Of a DNA stretch of 55,685 nucleotides, positions 1-9,119 are shown piece by piece. Position 1 is the stretch's first letter; each line of letters opens with the position of its first letter. The position numbers and the translations under genes were made by a program. Source of the DNA: Myxococcota bacterium (GTDB lineage: Bacteria > Myxococcota_A > UBA9160 > UBA4427); contig JASMLK010000105.1 of NCBI GenBank assembly GCA_030748735.1, positions 1 to 55,685 of the forward strand, in the 5' to 3' direction. Under the pieces are notes generated by a model. It had not been told where the DNA came from. It searched no databases and worked only from the letters and a program-made list of their open reading frames with translations.

Positions 1-96
1 CTGTCGAACGACGCGCTGAAGAGCGACTTCGGATACACGCCACAGAAGACCTCGCGGGAAGTCTTCGACTTCTATTGGCAGCACAATGGCGAGTGA
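1..96 (+). CDS. C-terminal end of a probable NAD-dependent epimerase/dehydratase (5' partial)
   Basis: The reading frame is open from the first base and ends with TGA at 94-96, giving 31 residues. The tail (SDFGYTPQKTSREVFDFYW) resembles the C-terminus of extended short-chain dehydrogenases/epimerases, where a 'L-G-(Y/F)-x-P' segment precedes the last helix. The gene overlaps the next start codon (ATG at 86) by 11 bases, which implies a co-transcribed, translationally coupled pair. The catalytic part lies outside the window, so the family call rests on a short motif only. Confidence 0.5.
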   Translation: MSNDALKSDFGYTPQKTSREVFDFYWQHNGE

Positions 97-895
97 CGGG
101 GGGAAGGCGGGTGAGCCGGTCGTCGTGATCACGGGGGCGGCCTCGGGGATCGGGGCGGCCCTCGCGCGGCACTATGCGAAGGCCGGAGCCAGGCTCGCGC
201 TGCTCGACCGGGACCTCGCGGGCGTCGAAGCCCTCGACGCCGACACCCTCGGTACGGCACACGCACCGCTACCCATCGGTTGTGACATCACGAGCGCGGC
301 GGCCTGCGAGCAGGCGATCGAACAGGTGATCAAGCACTTCGGGCAGATCGACGTGCTGATCAACAACGCCGGCATCACCCACGTCGGCACCTTCGCGGAA
401 ACCGACCCGGACGTGATTCGGCGCGTGATGGACGTGAACTTCTTCGGCGCCCTCTACTGCACGAAGGCCGCGCTTTCCCATCTCCTTGCCAGCCAGGGGC
501 GTATCGTCGTGATGTCGAGCGTTGCGGGCTTCGCCCCACTCGCCCGCCGCACGGGCTATGCGGCCAGCAAGCACGCCCTCCACGGGCTCTTCGACACCCT
601 GCGTAGCGAGGTCGCCGGACAGGGCGTGTCGGTGACGATGGTCTGCCCGAGCTTCGTTCGCACATCGATCGGGGCCAACGCGCTGGGCGTCTCGGGTGGC
701 GCATCACCGGCCGATCGCGGCGAGGTCGGGCAGGCGATGGAGCCCGACGAGATCGCGGCCCTGATCCACCGCGCCGCCGAACGACGGCAACGCAGGATCC
801 TCATCGGGCGCGTGGGCAAGCTCTCGTACTGGGTGAGCCGGCTGTTCCCGGCCAGCTACGAACGGATCATGCTCTCCTCGCAGCCCAAGCCCTGA
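86..895 (+). CDS. SDR family NAD(P)-dependent oxidoreductase
   Basis: A 269-aa classical short-chain dehydrogenase/reductase, a cytosolic NAD(P)-dependent alcohol/ketone oxidoreductase. The Rossmann glycine motif TGAASGIG is at residues 16-23, NNAG at 93-96, the catalytic Ser at about 144-145 and YAASK at 158-162, so the active site is complete. The length fits the classical SDR class, with a small C-terminal extension ending in a 'SYWVSRLFPASYERIM' helix typical of lipid-associated SDRs. The start overlaps the end of the upstream epimerase-like gene, suggesting one operon. The substrate is not predictable; a lipid or steroid ketone is an inference from the neighbourhood. Confidence 0.9.
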   Translation: MASDGGKAGEPVVVITGAASGIGAALARHYAKAGARLALLDRDLAGVEALDADTLGTAHAPLPIGCDITSAAACEQAIEQVIKHFGQIDVLINNAGITHVGTFAETDPDVIRRVMDVNFFGALYCTKAALSHLLASQGRIVVMSSVAGFAPLARRTGYAASKHALHGLFDTLRSEVAGQGVSVTMVCPSFVRTSIGANALGVSGGASPADRGEVGQAMEPDEIAALIHRAAERRQRRILIGRVGKLSYWVSRLFPASYERIMLSSQPKP

Positions 896-996
896 AAATC
901 GCCCCTTTTCAATTCGACGCGGTCCGCCAACATAAGGGGACGCCGTGATCTGAGTTCCCCGCCCCAGGGCCGGGCGCGACCGCGAGGATGGATTGA

Positions 997-1383
997 ATGG
1001 ACTGCCCCAAGTGCGCCGCCGAAATGAATGAGAGGAAGTTCCGCACCCTCGAGGGACTCGTCCTCTTCGACCAGTGTTCGTCCTGCAAGGGTTTCTGGTT
1101 CGACAACGGCGAGGCCGAGAAGCTGAAGGACGCTTACGAGCCGGACTTCATCGACAACGGCGACCCGGAAACCGGCGAAGCCTTCAACAAGATCCGCGAC
1201 ATCGACTGCCCCCGCTGCGGCAAGCGCATGGAACAGGTCAACGACGAAAGGCAGCGTCACATCCAACTCGAGGTCTGCCGCGAGCATGGCGTCTACATGG
1301 ATGCCGGCGAATTCAAGGACTACAAGAACGAAACCGTGATGGACGTCTTCCGCGACGTGGCGGCCTTCATCCGGGGCGGGTGA
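997..1383 (+). CDS. zf-TFIIB-type zinc-ribbon protein
   Basis: 128 aa with two consecutive zinc-ribbon units. The first has C3-x2-C6 and C27-x2-C30 followed by GFWFDNGE, the signature of the TFIIB-like zinc-finger family (PF13453). The second has C71-x2-C74 and C94/H97 followed by 'GVYMDAGEF', a degenerate second copy in which the last ligand appears to be His. ATG 997 is chosen because the ATG at 988 runs into TGA after two codons; GCGAGG sits about 9 nt upstream of 997. The function of stand-alone bacterial members is unknown, and no partner is evident nearby. Confidence 0.8.
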   Translation: MDCPKCAAEMNERKFRTLEGLVLFDQCSSCKGFWFDNGEAEKLKDAYEPDFIDNGDPETGEAFNKIRDIDCPRCGKRMEQVNDERQRHIQLEVCREHGVYMDAGEFKDYKNETVMDVFRDVAAFIRGG

Positions 1384-1409
1384 TCGCCCGCGCCCTTCCG
1401 GTCGGGCTG

Positions 1410-2723
1410 TTAGCGGTGGGATCGCAGCTGCAGGTGGTGGCGGCGAGCGCGACGGGTCGCCTCGCGTTGCTCTTCGCTCACCCGGGTGAAGCCCGGGATC
1501 CGTTCTTCGAGCTGCGAGAGCGGCACGAGTTCGGCTGACGGGTATTGCTCCGACACGATCGCTCCCTGAACGCCGTCCCAGCGAAGCATGAAGATGCCGC
1601 GGCGAAGCCCACCGGCGTCGAGCCAATTGTGATGCCCGGGGTCCCGGTTGCTGACCACGTAGTAGTAGGCACCGTCCGGCGCGAGCGCCGACTGCTGCGT
1701 CGTGAGACTGGACACCTGGTTCCCGTGCTCGAGCGACGCCATCCAGAGGTCGGCCAGCTGGATCGCCTGATACGGCGCCTGCGTTTGCGGCATGCGGATC
1801 ACCAGGGCCTGGTCGTCTTCGAGTTCGAAGTGACCGCCACTCATCCAGCGCCCCTTGGCGCCACCGAGCGCGTAGGTGTCGTAGGGGGGAGACACGCTGT
1901 TCTTCGGGCGCGCCCCGATGTAGCGGCGCGAGACGAAGGTGGGCCAGGTGCGCGACGTGGTCGCGAACATCACGCTCGCCGCGCGCATTCGGCGCGCGAG
2001 TTCGTCCGCGGTTTCCGGCGGCCTTCGCTTGCCCTCGAAGCCCACGCGATCGATGTGGACGTCCCCGGTGCGCGCGTCGGTCCAGTCGCCGTAGATATGT
2101 CGAACGAAGAGCGTCGTGGCCGCTTCGGGATTCGCGAGCCAATTGCCCTCCCGCGACTCGGCCGAGACCCAGACCTCGAACGAACCATCGTCTTCGAGCC
2201 GAAGCTCTTCGAAGGCGAGAAAGCCCGCCGAATGCCCCGTGCCGTCCCACGGACGCCCCGCGTAGATCTGGAACTCGACGCGGGTCGCCGAACCGAGTTC
2301 GCCCCACACGCGATACGTCTCGCCGCCTCGAATCGGGCTGAAGGCGTAGCGCTGGTCGGGGTTGTCCCCGCCCTCGCGCAACCACCAGTCGAGGATCCGG
2401 AAGTAGGGATAGTCGGCGTCCTGGAGGACTTCGGCTTCGAGCCCCTTGGCGAACGAGCGCATGACGTGCCGGTAGCCGCCCACGCGCTCGGCTTCGTCGC
2501 CGAAAGCGGGCATCTTGCGAATGTCGCGCTCGACGCCGCGCAGGCTTTCGACGAGTTCATCGAACGCGGCCGAAAGTTCGTCGGCGGGCTCGGGGTTCTC
2601 TTCGAGTTCGGGGGCCTCTTCGAGGTTCGGGCCGCGCGAACCAGGGCTTGCGCAACCCGACCCCGCGACAGCGGCGCCAAGCACCAGAGCAACGACCCCG
2701 CAACCGAGCGTGTATTTCGACAT
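1410..2723 (-). CDS. DUF1214-like lipoprotein of unknown function
   Basis: 437 aa from ATG 2723, preceded by a strong GGGAGGG ribosome-binding site; longer upstream readings lack a signal sequence and a credible RBS. The N-terminus is a lipoprotein signal (hydrophobic stretch then GSGC, Cys about residue 23), followed by an acidic Glu/Pro-rich linker and a helical segment. The middle and C-terminal parts are beta-rich, with 'YPYFRILDWW', 'SPIRGGETYRVWGELG' and 'DPGHHNWLDAGG', motifs I associate with DUF1214-type proteins common in lipid-degrading bacteria. Probably exported and membrane-anchored. The reaction is unknown, and the family assignment comes from motif memory rather than alignment. 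Confidence 0.65.
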   Translation of the reverse strand: MSKYTLGCGVVALVLGAAVAGSGCASPGSRGPNLEEAPELEENPEPADELSAAFDELVESLRGVERDIRKMPAFGDEAERVGGYRHVMRSFAKGLEAEVLQDADYPYFRILDWWLREGGDNPDQRYAFSPIRGGETYRVWGELGSATRVEFQIYAGRPWDGTGHSAGFLAFEELRLEDDGSFEVWVSAESREGNWLANPEAATTLFVRHIYGDWTDARTGDVHIDRVGFEGKRRPPETADELARRMRAASVMFATTSRTWPTFVSRRYIGARPKNSVSPPYDTYALGGAKGRWMSGGHFELEDDQALVIRMPQTQAPYQAIQLADLWMASLEHGNQVSSLTTQQSALAPDGAYYYVVSNRDPGHHNWLDAGGLRRGIFMLRWDGVQGAIVSEQYPSAELVPLSQLEERIPGFTRVSEEQREATRRARRHHLQLRSHR

Positions 2724-2885
2724 GCGACCCTCCCCGACCATCGACGCGTTCGGGCGGAGAGAGTAGACAACCGGGCCTCGATTCATCGGGCGCCGGGTGC
2801 GGGTCCGAACCCGCAGGCGAGTCGTCTGGTACGGTGTCGCGCCCACGAATCGCGGCACTCGCGATTCCGACAGAGGACCCACCCC

Positions 2886-3224
2886 ATGCTCAACACCACC
2901 ATCGCGCGGGTCGACGAAGCCGACGTCCCGCGTCTACGCGAATGGCTCGCCTCACTGCGCGAGCGACGCGACGAGCTGCGCGAGAGCTATCGCACCCAGG
3001 GAACCCGTGCCGAACAGTTCTTCCTGATTCGCACGCGTACGACGCCGATCCTCGTGCTGATCTCCGAACTCGAAGACGTCGAACACGGCACGAAGACCTT
3101 CCTCACCTCCGAGCTGCCGATCGATCTCGAGTTCAAGTCGCTGTACCAGGAAATCTCGCCCGAGGAAGCCAACGTCGAGTTGATCTACGACTCCCTGCAA
3201 TATCTCGACGAAGCGCAGGGTTGA
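2886..3224 (+). CDS. DUF6176-like small protein
   Basis: 112 aa from ATG 2886, divergent from the lipoprotein gene. The sequence has the alternating pattern of a small alpha/beta (ferredoxin-like or ABM-like) fold. An N-terminal 'LREWLASLRERRDELRESY' helix is followed by 'EQFFLIRTRTTPILVLISEL', similar to small DUF6176 proteins that pair 'R-x-W-x-x-x-L-x-x-R' with a strand bearing the active surface. No catalytic residue can be named. The start is preceded by 'gaggacccacccc' (weak RBS). The following 50 bases lead into a ppnP remnant. Confidence 0.6.
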   Translation: MLNTTIARVDEADVPRLREWLASLRERRDELRESYRTQGTRAEQFFLIRTRTTPILVLISELEDVEHGTKTFLTSELPIDLEFKSLYQEISPEEANVELIYDSLQYLDEAQG

Positions 3225-3274
3225 TCCAGGAATCGCCAGCCAGGCCACACACGCACATATAGAAGGAGCACGGG

Positions 3275-3382
3275 TTGGAAGCGTTGGAATTCAGCGGGCA
3301 GTCATTCGAAGTGCCCGGCAACGCGCGCTTTCAGGTGAAGGTCTCGAGCGTGGTCGACTACTGCTGCTCCTACCTGCCGTAG
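3275..3382 (+). pseudogene. ppnP: C-terminal remnant of pyrimidine/purine nucleoside phosphorylase PpnP
   Basis: A 35-codon frame ending in TAG encodes GQSFEVPGNARFQVKV and then VVDYCCSYLP. This matches the last third of PpnP (DUF1255 cupin fold), where 'G-x-S-F-x-V-P-x-N-x-x-F-x-(V/L)-x-V' is followed by 'YCCSYL'. Intact PpnP is about 95-105 aa, so roughly 60 residues including the first half of the cupin barrel are missing. AAGGAG is still placed 8 nt before a TTG at 3275, and an in-frame TAG at 3260-3262 blocks any longer reading. The look is of an internal deletion joining the old RBS/start region to the 3' end. Not expected to be active. Confidence 0.75.
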
Positions 3383-3396
3383 CACGACCGCCAGCT

Positions 3397-4107
3397 TCAG
3401 ACCTCGACCCAGCGCCCCGTCGGTTGCGCGGCTGGCTCTACGTAGCCCTCTTCTGGCCATCGCCAGCGGCGCCAGGTTTCGGCGTCGGGTAGCTCGACTT
3501 CCGCGGGCAGCTCACTTTCGCGCACGAAGATCGCGTTCGGGCAGTACGGCTCCGTGTAGACCAGCACGTAGCCCTTTTCCTGGGCGAGCTTTTCGAACGC
3601 ACCGAGGCTTGCACCGTGGTAGCGGTTGTATCGATCGCGATCCCAGACATGGTCGGGGTCGTAGGCGATCGTCTTCGCCGTTTCGGGTCGGAAGAAAGGG
3701 TTGTACTCGCCGATCACGACGCGCGGCTGGTAGCGCTCGAGCGCCTTCCAGACCCAGTAGTCGTTGCCGTCGATGTCGATCGAAAGCAGGTCGAAGTCCT
3801 CGGCCACGCCGTATTGGTCGAACAGGGCTTCGACGTTCTCGGCCGTCACGACTTCGCGCCGAACGAGCGTGCCATCGGCTCGGTCGCTGCCTTCCATCAG
3901 GAGGCCCGACCAACCATGGTTGAGGCGGAGGTTCGCCGTGTTCGAAAGATGCACCCCGTCCCAGGCGCCAAACTCGACGAAGCTTCGATGGCGCACGCCG
4001 ATGATGTCGAACAGGCGCAGCAGCACCCCGTCTTCCCCACCCTGCGAATGGACCTGCTTCGCGTGGGCTTCGAGATCGCTCTGCCAGTCGGGGGTCGTGG
4101 CTTTCAT
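3397..4107 (-). CDS. FkbM-like SAM-dependent methyltransferase
   Basis: 236 aa from ATG 4107 (MKATTPDWQSDL); the longer upstream reading is low-complexity. SAM-binding motif I is 'SFVEFGAWDG' at about residues 42-51, followed by 'LLMEGSD' (the acidic residue that binds the ribose) and 'DLLSIDIDGNDYWVWKAL', which fits the FkbM or TylF-like Rossmann methyltransferase fold. These enzymes O-methylate sugars or small hydroxylated metabolites in the cytoplasm. The gene is convergent with the ppnP remnant and divergent from the RND operon, so it is probably monocistronic. The substrate is unknown. Confidence 0.75.
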   Translation of the reverse strand: MKATTPDWQSDLEAHAKQVHSQGGEDGVLLRLFDIIGVRHRSFVEFGAWDGVHLSNTANLRLNHGWSGLLMEGSDRADGTLVRREVVTAENVEALFDQYGVAEDFDLLSIDIDGNDYWVWKALERYQPRVVIGEYNPFFRPETAKTIAYDPDHVWDRDRYNRYHGASLGAFEKLAQEKGYVLVYTEPYCPNAIFVRESELPAEVELPDAETWRRWRWPEEGYVEPAAQPTGRWVEV

Positions 4108-4319
4108 AGGGGCCGTTGTCGGAATCGTCTTCGGCGGCTTCGCCCGCCGTGGGTGGCTACGCCACTTGTCGAGGCAGCCAAGGCGATTAGCACACAGCCC
4201 AGATTCCGTCCCGACGTCTTCCCCGATGCGCGAGCGGCAGCCACCAGGCGCTACGATTGGATACCCAGCGCGTGGCACGGAATTCGCACTACAGGAACCT
4301 GCGCCGAGGAGCGGTCACT

Positions 4320-5483
4320 GTGACGAGGATGGGAGTCAGCTGGGGTGGGAAGTCCCGAATCGGGAGTTCCCTGGGGCGAATCGCTATAGCGGCGTTCGGA
4401 ATCTGGGTTCTGAGCTGCGGACTCGCTCGCGTAGACCAGCCCGAAACGCCTTCTACCAGGGCGAAGGCCCTCGAACCGGTGATCGATGTCATGGTCACAC
4501 CGGTGCGCGAGGGGGCGATCGGCCAGCAGGTGTTCGCCCCGGCGAGCCTGGTCGCGCGGCGCGCGAGCCGAATCGGTGCCGAGGTGCCCGGCCGCATCCA
4601 GGAAGTCTTCGTGCGCAGCGGCGAGCGCGTCGAAAAGGGAGCGCCTCTCTTCCAGATCGACCCCGAACCCTATCAAGCGGCGCTGCGACGCGCCGAAGCC
4701 GGGCTCGACCTCGCGCGCTCTGAACGCAAACAGATATCGGTCGACCTCGATCGGCGTCTTGCATTGCGCAGCGATGGCGTCGGGTCGCAGAGCGAACTCG
4801 ATCACGCGAAGACCGCGTTGGAGATCGCGCGAGCGCGAGAGCGACAAGCACAGGAAGCCCTCGCGATGACGCGCCTCGACTTGAAGCGCACCCTCGTGGT
4901 GGCGCCCTACACGGGGTCGATCGCCGATCGCTTCGCCGACGAAGGAACCACGGCCCTCGCCCAGCCGCAGACGATCGTCGTGACCATCAAGGAAACAGCC
5001 CAGCTCGAAGCCCGCGCGGATGTCGCCGAACGCCAGCTTTCGATCGTACGCGAAAGCGACCCCGCCCTCGTTCACGTCGAAGGCCTGGCGAGCCCCATCG
5101 AAACCGTCGTCGACTCGGTGGCCGACACGATCGACCCCGCGACCCGCACCTATCGCGTGCGCATGCGCATCCCGAACGAAGATCACCGCCTGCGCGCGGG
5201 CATCTTCGCGCGCGTCGAAATCCAGCCGGCTCCCAAGGAAGGCGTCTTGCTGGTGCCGCGTGAGGCGATTCGCTCGGAAGCCGCACGAACCCGCGTCCTC
5301 GTCGTACGCGACGGGCAAGCGGTAGCGATGCCGGTCACCCTGGGGCTCGTCTCCGACGACGACGCCGAGATCCTCGCGGGTCTCGAAGTCGGGGATCCGG
5401 TGATCGTCGGCAAGGCTGCACAGGAACTCGCGCCGGGAATGCGCGTTCGCGTCGAAGCGGACACGCCCCGAGACGCAACATGA
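4320..5483 (+). CDS. RND efflux transporter periplasmic adaptor (membrane fusion) lipoprotein
   Basis: 387 aa from GTG 4320, chosen because GAGGAG lies 8 nt upstream; ATG 4329 in the same frame has poorer spacing. The N-terminus is a hydrophobic signal ending in WVLSC, a lipobox, so the adaptor is probably lipid-anchored. It then has the lipoyl half-motif 'GRIQEVFVRSGERVEKGAPLFQID', an alpha-helical hairpin rich in Arg/Ala/Glu, the second lipoyl half ('VVAPYTGSIADRFADEG') and the beta-barrel and membrane-proximal domains. It bridges the inner-membrane pump to an outer-membrane channel. The pump gene follows with a 4-base overlap. No TolC-like gene is in the window. Confidence 0.9.
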   Translation: MTRMGVSWGGKSRIGSSLGRIAIAAFGIWVLSCGLARVDQPETPSTRAKALEPVIDVMVTPVREGAIGQQVFAPASLVARRASRIGAEVPGRIQEVFVRSGERVEKGAPLFQIDPEPYQAALRRAEAGLDLARSERKQISVDLDRRLALRSDGVGSQSELDHAKTALEIARARERQAQEALAMTRLDLKRTLVVAPYTGSIADRFADEGTTALAQPQTIVVTIKETAQLEARADVAERQLSIVRESDPALVHVEGLASPIETVVDSVADTIDPATRTYRVRMRIPNEDHRLRAGIFARVEIQPAPKEGVLLVPREAIRSEAARTRVLVVRDGQAVAMPVTLGLVSDDDAEILAGLEVGDPVIVGKAAQELAPGMRVRVEADTPRDAT

Positions 5484-8400
5484 AACTCGCAGACCTATCC
5501 ATCAAGCGACCGGTCTTCGCAGTGATGCTGATCGGCGCGATCGTCTTGCTCGGCCTGGTGTCGATCTCGCGTCTGGGCATCGACCTCTGGCCCCGCGTCG
5601 AGTTCCCCATGGTGGTGGTGAGCACCGTGCTCGAAGGGGCGTCGCCGAGCACCGTCGAACGCGAAGTGTCCCTCGTGCTCGAAGAAGAGATCAATACGAT
5701 CGAGGGCGTGCGAACACTGCGGAGCATGTCGAGCACCGCTCTTTCGCTGGTCTACGTCGAGTTCGGACTCGACTACGACATCCGCGTGAAGGCACAGGAG
5801 GTGCGCGACGCGGTCTCGGCAGCGCGGGGCGAACTACCGCGCGACGTCGAACCGCCCGTGATCCAACGCCTCGACCCCGACGCTGCACCGATCCTCGCCG
5901 TCATCCTCGCCGGCCCCGATTCGATTCGCACACTCAGCGAGTTCGCGGACAAGCGGGTGAAGCCTCGCCTCGAACGCATCCCCGGTGTGGGGAGTGTTGC
6001 GCTGGTCGGTGATCGCAAGCGCGAGATCCGCGTCTGGATCGACCCGCTGCGACTCGGCGGCTATGGGCTCACGATCGACGAGGTGCTGGCCGCCTTCGAG
6101 CGAGAACACGTCGAACTGCCGGGTGGGCGCGTCGAGACCGAGCACCGCGAATGGGTGCTGCGCACCGAAGGCAAGATCACCGACGCGGCGAAGTTCGGCT
6201 CGCTCGTCGTCGCGGAACGCGGCGGGCGCGTGATCAACCTGCTCGACGTCGCGACCGTCGAAGACGGCATGGCGGACGAGCGGACCATCTCTCGGCTGAA
6301 CGGGCGCCGCGGCGTGTCGCTGCAGGTGCGCCGTCAATCGGGCGAGAACACGGTCGCGGTGGTCGACGCCCTGCGCAGCGAACTCGATCGCGTTCGAGCG
6401 AACCTGCCCGAAGGCTACGAGATGCTCGTTGCACTCGACGAGTCGCGCTTCATCCGCAGTTCGATCCGCGATGTCGTGGTCGCCCTCTTCTTCGGGGCCA
6501 TCCTCGCCTCGGTCGTGGTCTTCCTCTTCCTGCGCAGCCTGCCCTCGACCGTCATCACGGCACTCGCGATTCCGTGCTCGATCATCGGAAGCTTCGCCTT
6601 CTTCTACTACTTCGGCTTCTCGATCAACACCATGACGTTGATGGCGCTCTCGCTATCGATCGGGCTCTTGATCGATGACGCGATCGTGGTGCTCGAAAGC
6701 ACCTATCGCCACATCGAAGCCGGCGAGCCCCCGGCGCGCGCCGCCTCGATCGCGGTCGGCGAGGTCGGGCTCGCCGTGATCGCGACCTCACTCTCGCTCG
6801 TCGCCGTGTTCGTCCCGATCGCGTTCATGAGCGGCGTGGTGGGTCGCTTCTTCCGCGAATTCGGAATCGTGGCGTCGAGCGCGGTGTTTCTTTCGACATT
6901 GGTCGCCCTCACGCTGGTTCCGATGCTGAGTTCGCTCTTCGGACCCTCGGCCGACAAGCCCGGTGCGTCGTACCGCGCCCTCGAACGCCTCTACGTTGGG
7001 CTCGAAGCACGCTATCGCCGGGCACTGCTGTGGGGGCTGCGACATCGCGCGGCGGTGGCCGGCCTCGCCCTCACGGCTGTCGTCGGCGGGATCCTCCTTG
7101 CGCAGACGATTCCGGTGTCGTTCCTGATTTCGGAAGATCGCAGCGAGTTCAACGTGTGGTTCAAGCTCCCCCTCGGATCCTCTGTCCAGGAGTCGCGACT
7201 GGTCAGCGCCGCGATCGAACAGGAGATCCTCGAGATCCCCGAAGTCGAAGGCGTCTTCACGACGATCGGCTCGGGCGCAAAGCAGCGCGTGAACGAGGTG
7301 GTGGCGTTCGTGCAACTCGCCCACAAGAGCGAACGCAAACGCCCCCAACACCAGATCATGGCCGCGCTTCGTGAGCGCATGGAAGCGGGCGCGTATCCGA
7401 TCGATGAATTCGCGGTCGAAGACATCGGCCCGTTCGGCGAAGTGGGCGGACGCAGCGCCCAGCTCATGTATTCCTTGCGCGGTCCCGACACGGACCGCCT
7501 GCAGTACTTCGGGCGCTCACTGCAGGAAAGGATGAAAGCGGCGGGAGGCTACGCGGATCTCCACCTCTCGTTCGAAACCGGCAAACCCGAAATCGCCCTC
7601 GAGATCATGCGCGAACGGGCCGCCGAACTCGGCGTGCCCGTCGTGCAGATCGGACGCACGATCGCGTCGCTGTTCGCCGGCTACAAGGCAGCCAGCTACG
7701 AAGAAGGCGGCGAGCGCTACGACGTGCGCGTGCAGCTCCTGCCCGAGTACCGCGACGACCCCGACAAACTCTCGATGGTGCGCGTGCGCGCATCGAGCGG
7801 AGCCCTGGTCCCCCTCCACAACCTCGTGGTACCGCGCATCGGTGCGGGCCCCGTGCAGATCGACCGAGAAGGTCGGACGCGCTCGATCATGTTGACGGGC
7901 AACCTCGCCGGCAAGTCCATGGGCGAAGCCGACGATGAAGTCATGCGCTTCGCGTCCGAACTCGGCCTCGACGCCTCCGTCGAAATCGAACCGGCCGGGC
8001 CCCCGAAGCGCATGCGGGAATCGCTCGAAGCCATCGGCTTTGCCTTCGCGCTGGCCCTGGTGGCGATCTACATGATCCTGGCAGCGCAGTTCAACTCGTT
8101 CGCCCACCCCTTCACCATCATGCTTTCGGCCCCGCTCTCGTTCATCGGTGCCTTCGCCGGGATCGCGCTGCTCGGTCACGAACTCGACACCCTCGGCCAG
8201 ATCGCGTTCCTCATGCTGATGGGGATCGTGATGAAGAACGGCATCCTGCTCGTCGACTACATCAACACACTTCGCTCGCGCGGGCGCGAATTGCATGACG
8301 CGGTCGTCGAAGCGGGCATCACCCGCCTTCGGCCGGTGTTGATGACCGCAGTCTCCACGATCTGCGGGATGTTCCCCCTCGCCTATGGCGCGGGCGACGG

Positions 8401-8578
8401 TTCCGAATGGCGGAACCCGATGGGCGTGATCTGCATCGGCGGGCTCTGCGCGTCGACGCTGTTGACGCTGCTCATCGTGCCGATCGCATACACGGTGGTC
8501 GACGGTTTCCAGCGCCGGGTCGAGAGGGTGATCCGTAACGCGTGGCGAGCGCGTTCTCGAGAGGTGCCCTCCGTCTGA
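5480..8578 (+). CDS. RND family efflux transporter permease (HAE1 type)
   Basis: 1032 aa, the standard length for an AcrB/MexB-like proton-driven inner-membrane pump. The N-terminal TM helix ('SIKRPVFAVMLIGAIVLLG') is followed by the first large periplasmic loop ('GASPSTVEREVSLVLEEE'). TM4 carries the proton-relay acidic pair in 'GLLIDDAIVVLEST', and TM10 carries the essential Lys in 'MGIVMKNGILLVDYIN'. ATGA overlaps the adaptor stop, so the two are translationally coupled. Substrates cannot be inferred. In lipid-rich genomes such pumps often export hydrophobic compounds, but that is inference. Confidence 0.93.
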   Translation: MKLADLSIKRPVFAVMLIGAIVLLGLVSISRLGIDLWPRVEFPMVVVSTVLEGASPSTVEREVSLVLEEEINTIEGVRTLRSMSSTALSLVYVEFGLDYDIRVKAQEVRDAVSAARGELPRDVEPPVIQRLDPDAAPILAVILAGPDSIRTLSEFADKRVKPRLERIPGVGSVALVGDRKREIRVWIDPLRLGGYGLTIDEVLAAFEREHVELPGGRVETEHREWVLRTEGKITDAAKFGSLVVAERGGRVINLLDVATVEDGMADERTISRLNGRRGVSLQVRRQSGENTVAVVDALRSELDRVRANLPEGYEMLVALDESRFIRSSIRDVVVALFFGAILASVVVFLFLRSLPSTVITALAIPCSIIGSFAFFYYFGFSINTMTLMALSLSIGLLIDDAIVVLESTYRHIEAGEPPARAASIAVGEVGLAVIATSLSLVAVFVPIAFMSGVVGRFFREFGIVASSAVFLSTLVALTLVPMLSSLFGPSADKPGASYRALERLYVGLEARYRRALLWGLRHRAAVAGLALTAVVGGILLAQTIPVSFLISEDRSEFNVWFKLPLGSSVQESRLVSAAIEQEILEIPEVEGVFTTIGSGAKQRVNEVVAFVQLAHKSERKRPQHQIMAALRERMEAGAYPIDEFAVEDIGPFGEVGGRSAQLMYSLRGPDTDRLQYFGRSLQERMKAAGGYADLHLSFETGKPEIALEIMRERAAELGVPVVQIGRTIASLFAGYKAASYEEGGERYDVRVQLLPEYRDDPDKLSMVRVRASSGALVPLHNLVVPRIGAGPVQIDREGRTRSIMLTGNLAGKSMGEADDEVMRFASELGLDASVEIEPAGPPKRMRESLEAIGFAFALALVAIYMILAAQFNSFAHPFTIMLSAPLSFIGAFAGIALLGHELDTLGQIAFLMLMGIVMKNGILLVDYINTLRSRGRELHDAVVEAGITRLRPVLMTAVSTICGMFPLAYGAGDGSEWRNPMGVICIGGLCASTLLTLLIVPIAYTVVDGFQRRVERVIRNAWRARSREVPSV

Positions 8579-8639
8579 TTGCGCTAAGAATGTGTTGAGC
8601 GGCACCACCAGACCGAGTTCGAACAACGGGGAGAGAGAA

Positions 8640-9119
8640 ATGCAGACCGCACGCGACTTCATGACCGAATCGGTGATATCGGTGAGTCCAGAAACACCGT
8701 TGTTGAACGTCTTGCGATTGTTCGTGCAGGAGGACATCCATGGCGCTCCCGTCGTCGACGACGCGGGCGAATTCGTCGGCGTGATCTCGACGAGCGACCT
8801 GCTGCAGGCCGAAGCCGACGAACGCGATACGGCGCGTTCGGCACCCGACTACCTGCGGGATTTCCTCGAATTCTCCGCCCCGGATTCGTCCGCTTCTCTG
8901 AATGACTTCCAGGATCGTCTCTCTCAGCAGACGGTTGGAGAAGTCATGACGAAGGCGCTGGTCGGCGTTGCGACCGACGCGCCGCTCGAAGAGATCGCGA
9001 GCTGCTTCCACCAGAACCAGATCCATCGGGTCTGGGTCCTCGAGGAAGGTCGGGTGTGCGGCGTGATTTCTGCGCTCGACCTCATGCCCGCAATCGAGCA
9101 GCTGGCAAAGCGCGGCTGA
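8640..9119 (+). CDS. Stand-alone CBS-pair protein
   Basis: 159 aa from ATG 8640, preceded by GGGGAGAG. Two CBS motifs (residues about 1-65 and 95-155) form one Bateman module: 'ARDFMTESVISVSPETPL...HGAPVVDDAGEFVGVISTSDLL' and 'VGEVMTKALVGVATDAPL...HRVWVLEEGRVCGVISALDLM'. They are linked by an acidic, Ser-rich insertion of about 35 residues. Such modules bind adenine nucleotides (AMP, ATP, SAM) and act as energy sensors. No effector domain is fused and no enzyme is co-encoded. It is one of six such proteins in the window. A 61-base gap separates it from the RND pump, so read-through is possible. Confidence 0.88.
   Translation: MQTARDFMTESVISVSPETPLLNVLRLFVQEDIHGAPVVDDAGEFVGVISTSDLLQAEADERDTARSAPDYLRDFLEFSAPDSSASLNDFQDRLSQQTVGEVMTKALVGVATDAPLEEIASCFHQNQIHRVWVLEEGRVCGVISALDLMPAIEQLAKRG

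Noticed and set aside
1545-2885. Plus-strand open frame upstream of and continuous with the DUF6176-like gene
   Set aside because: It is the antisense shadow of the DUF1214-like lipoprotein; only the part from ATG 2886 has family similarity.
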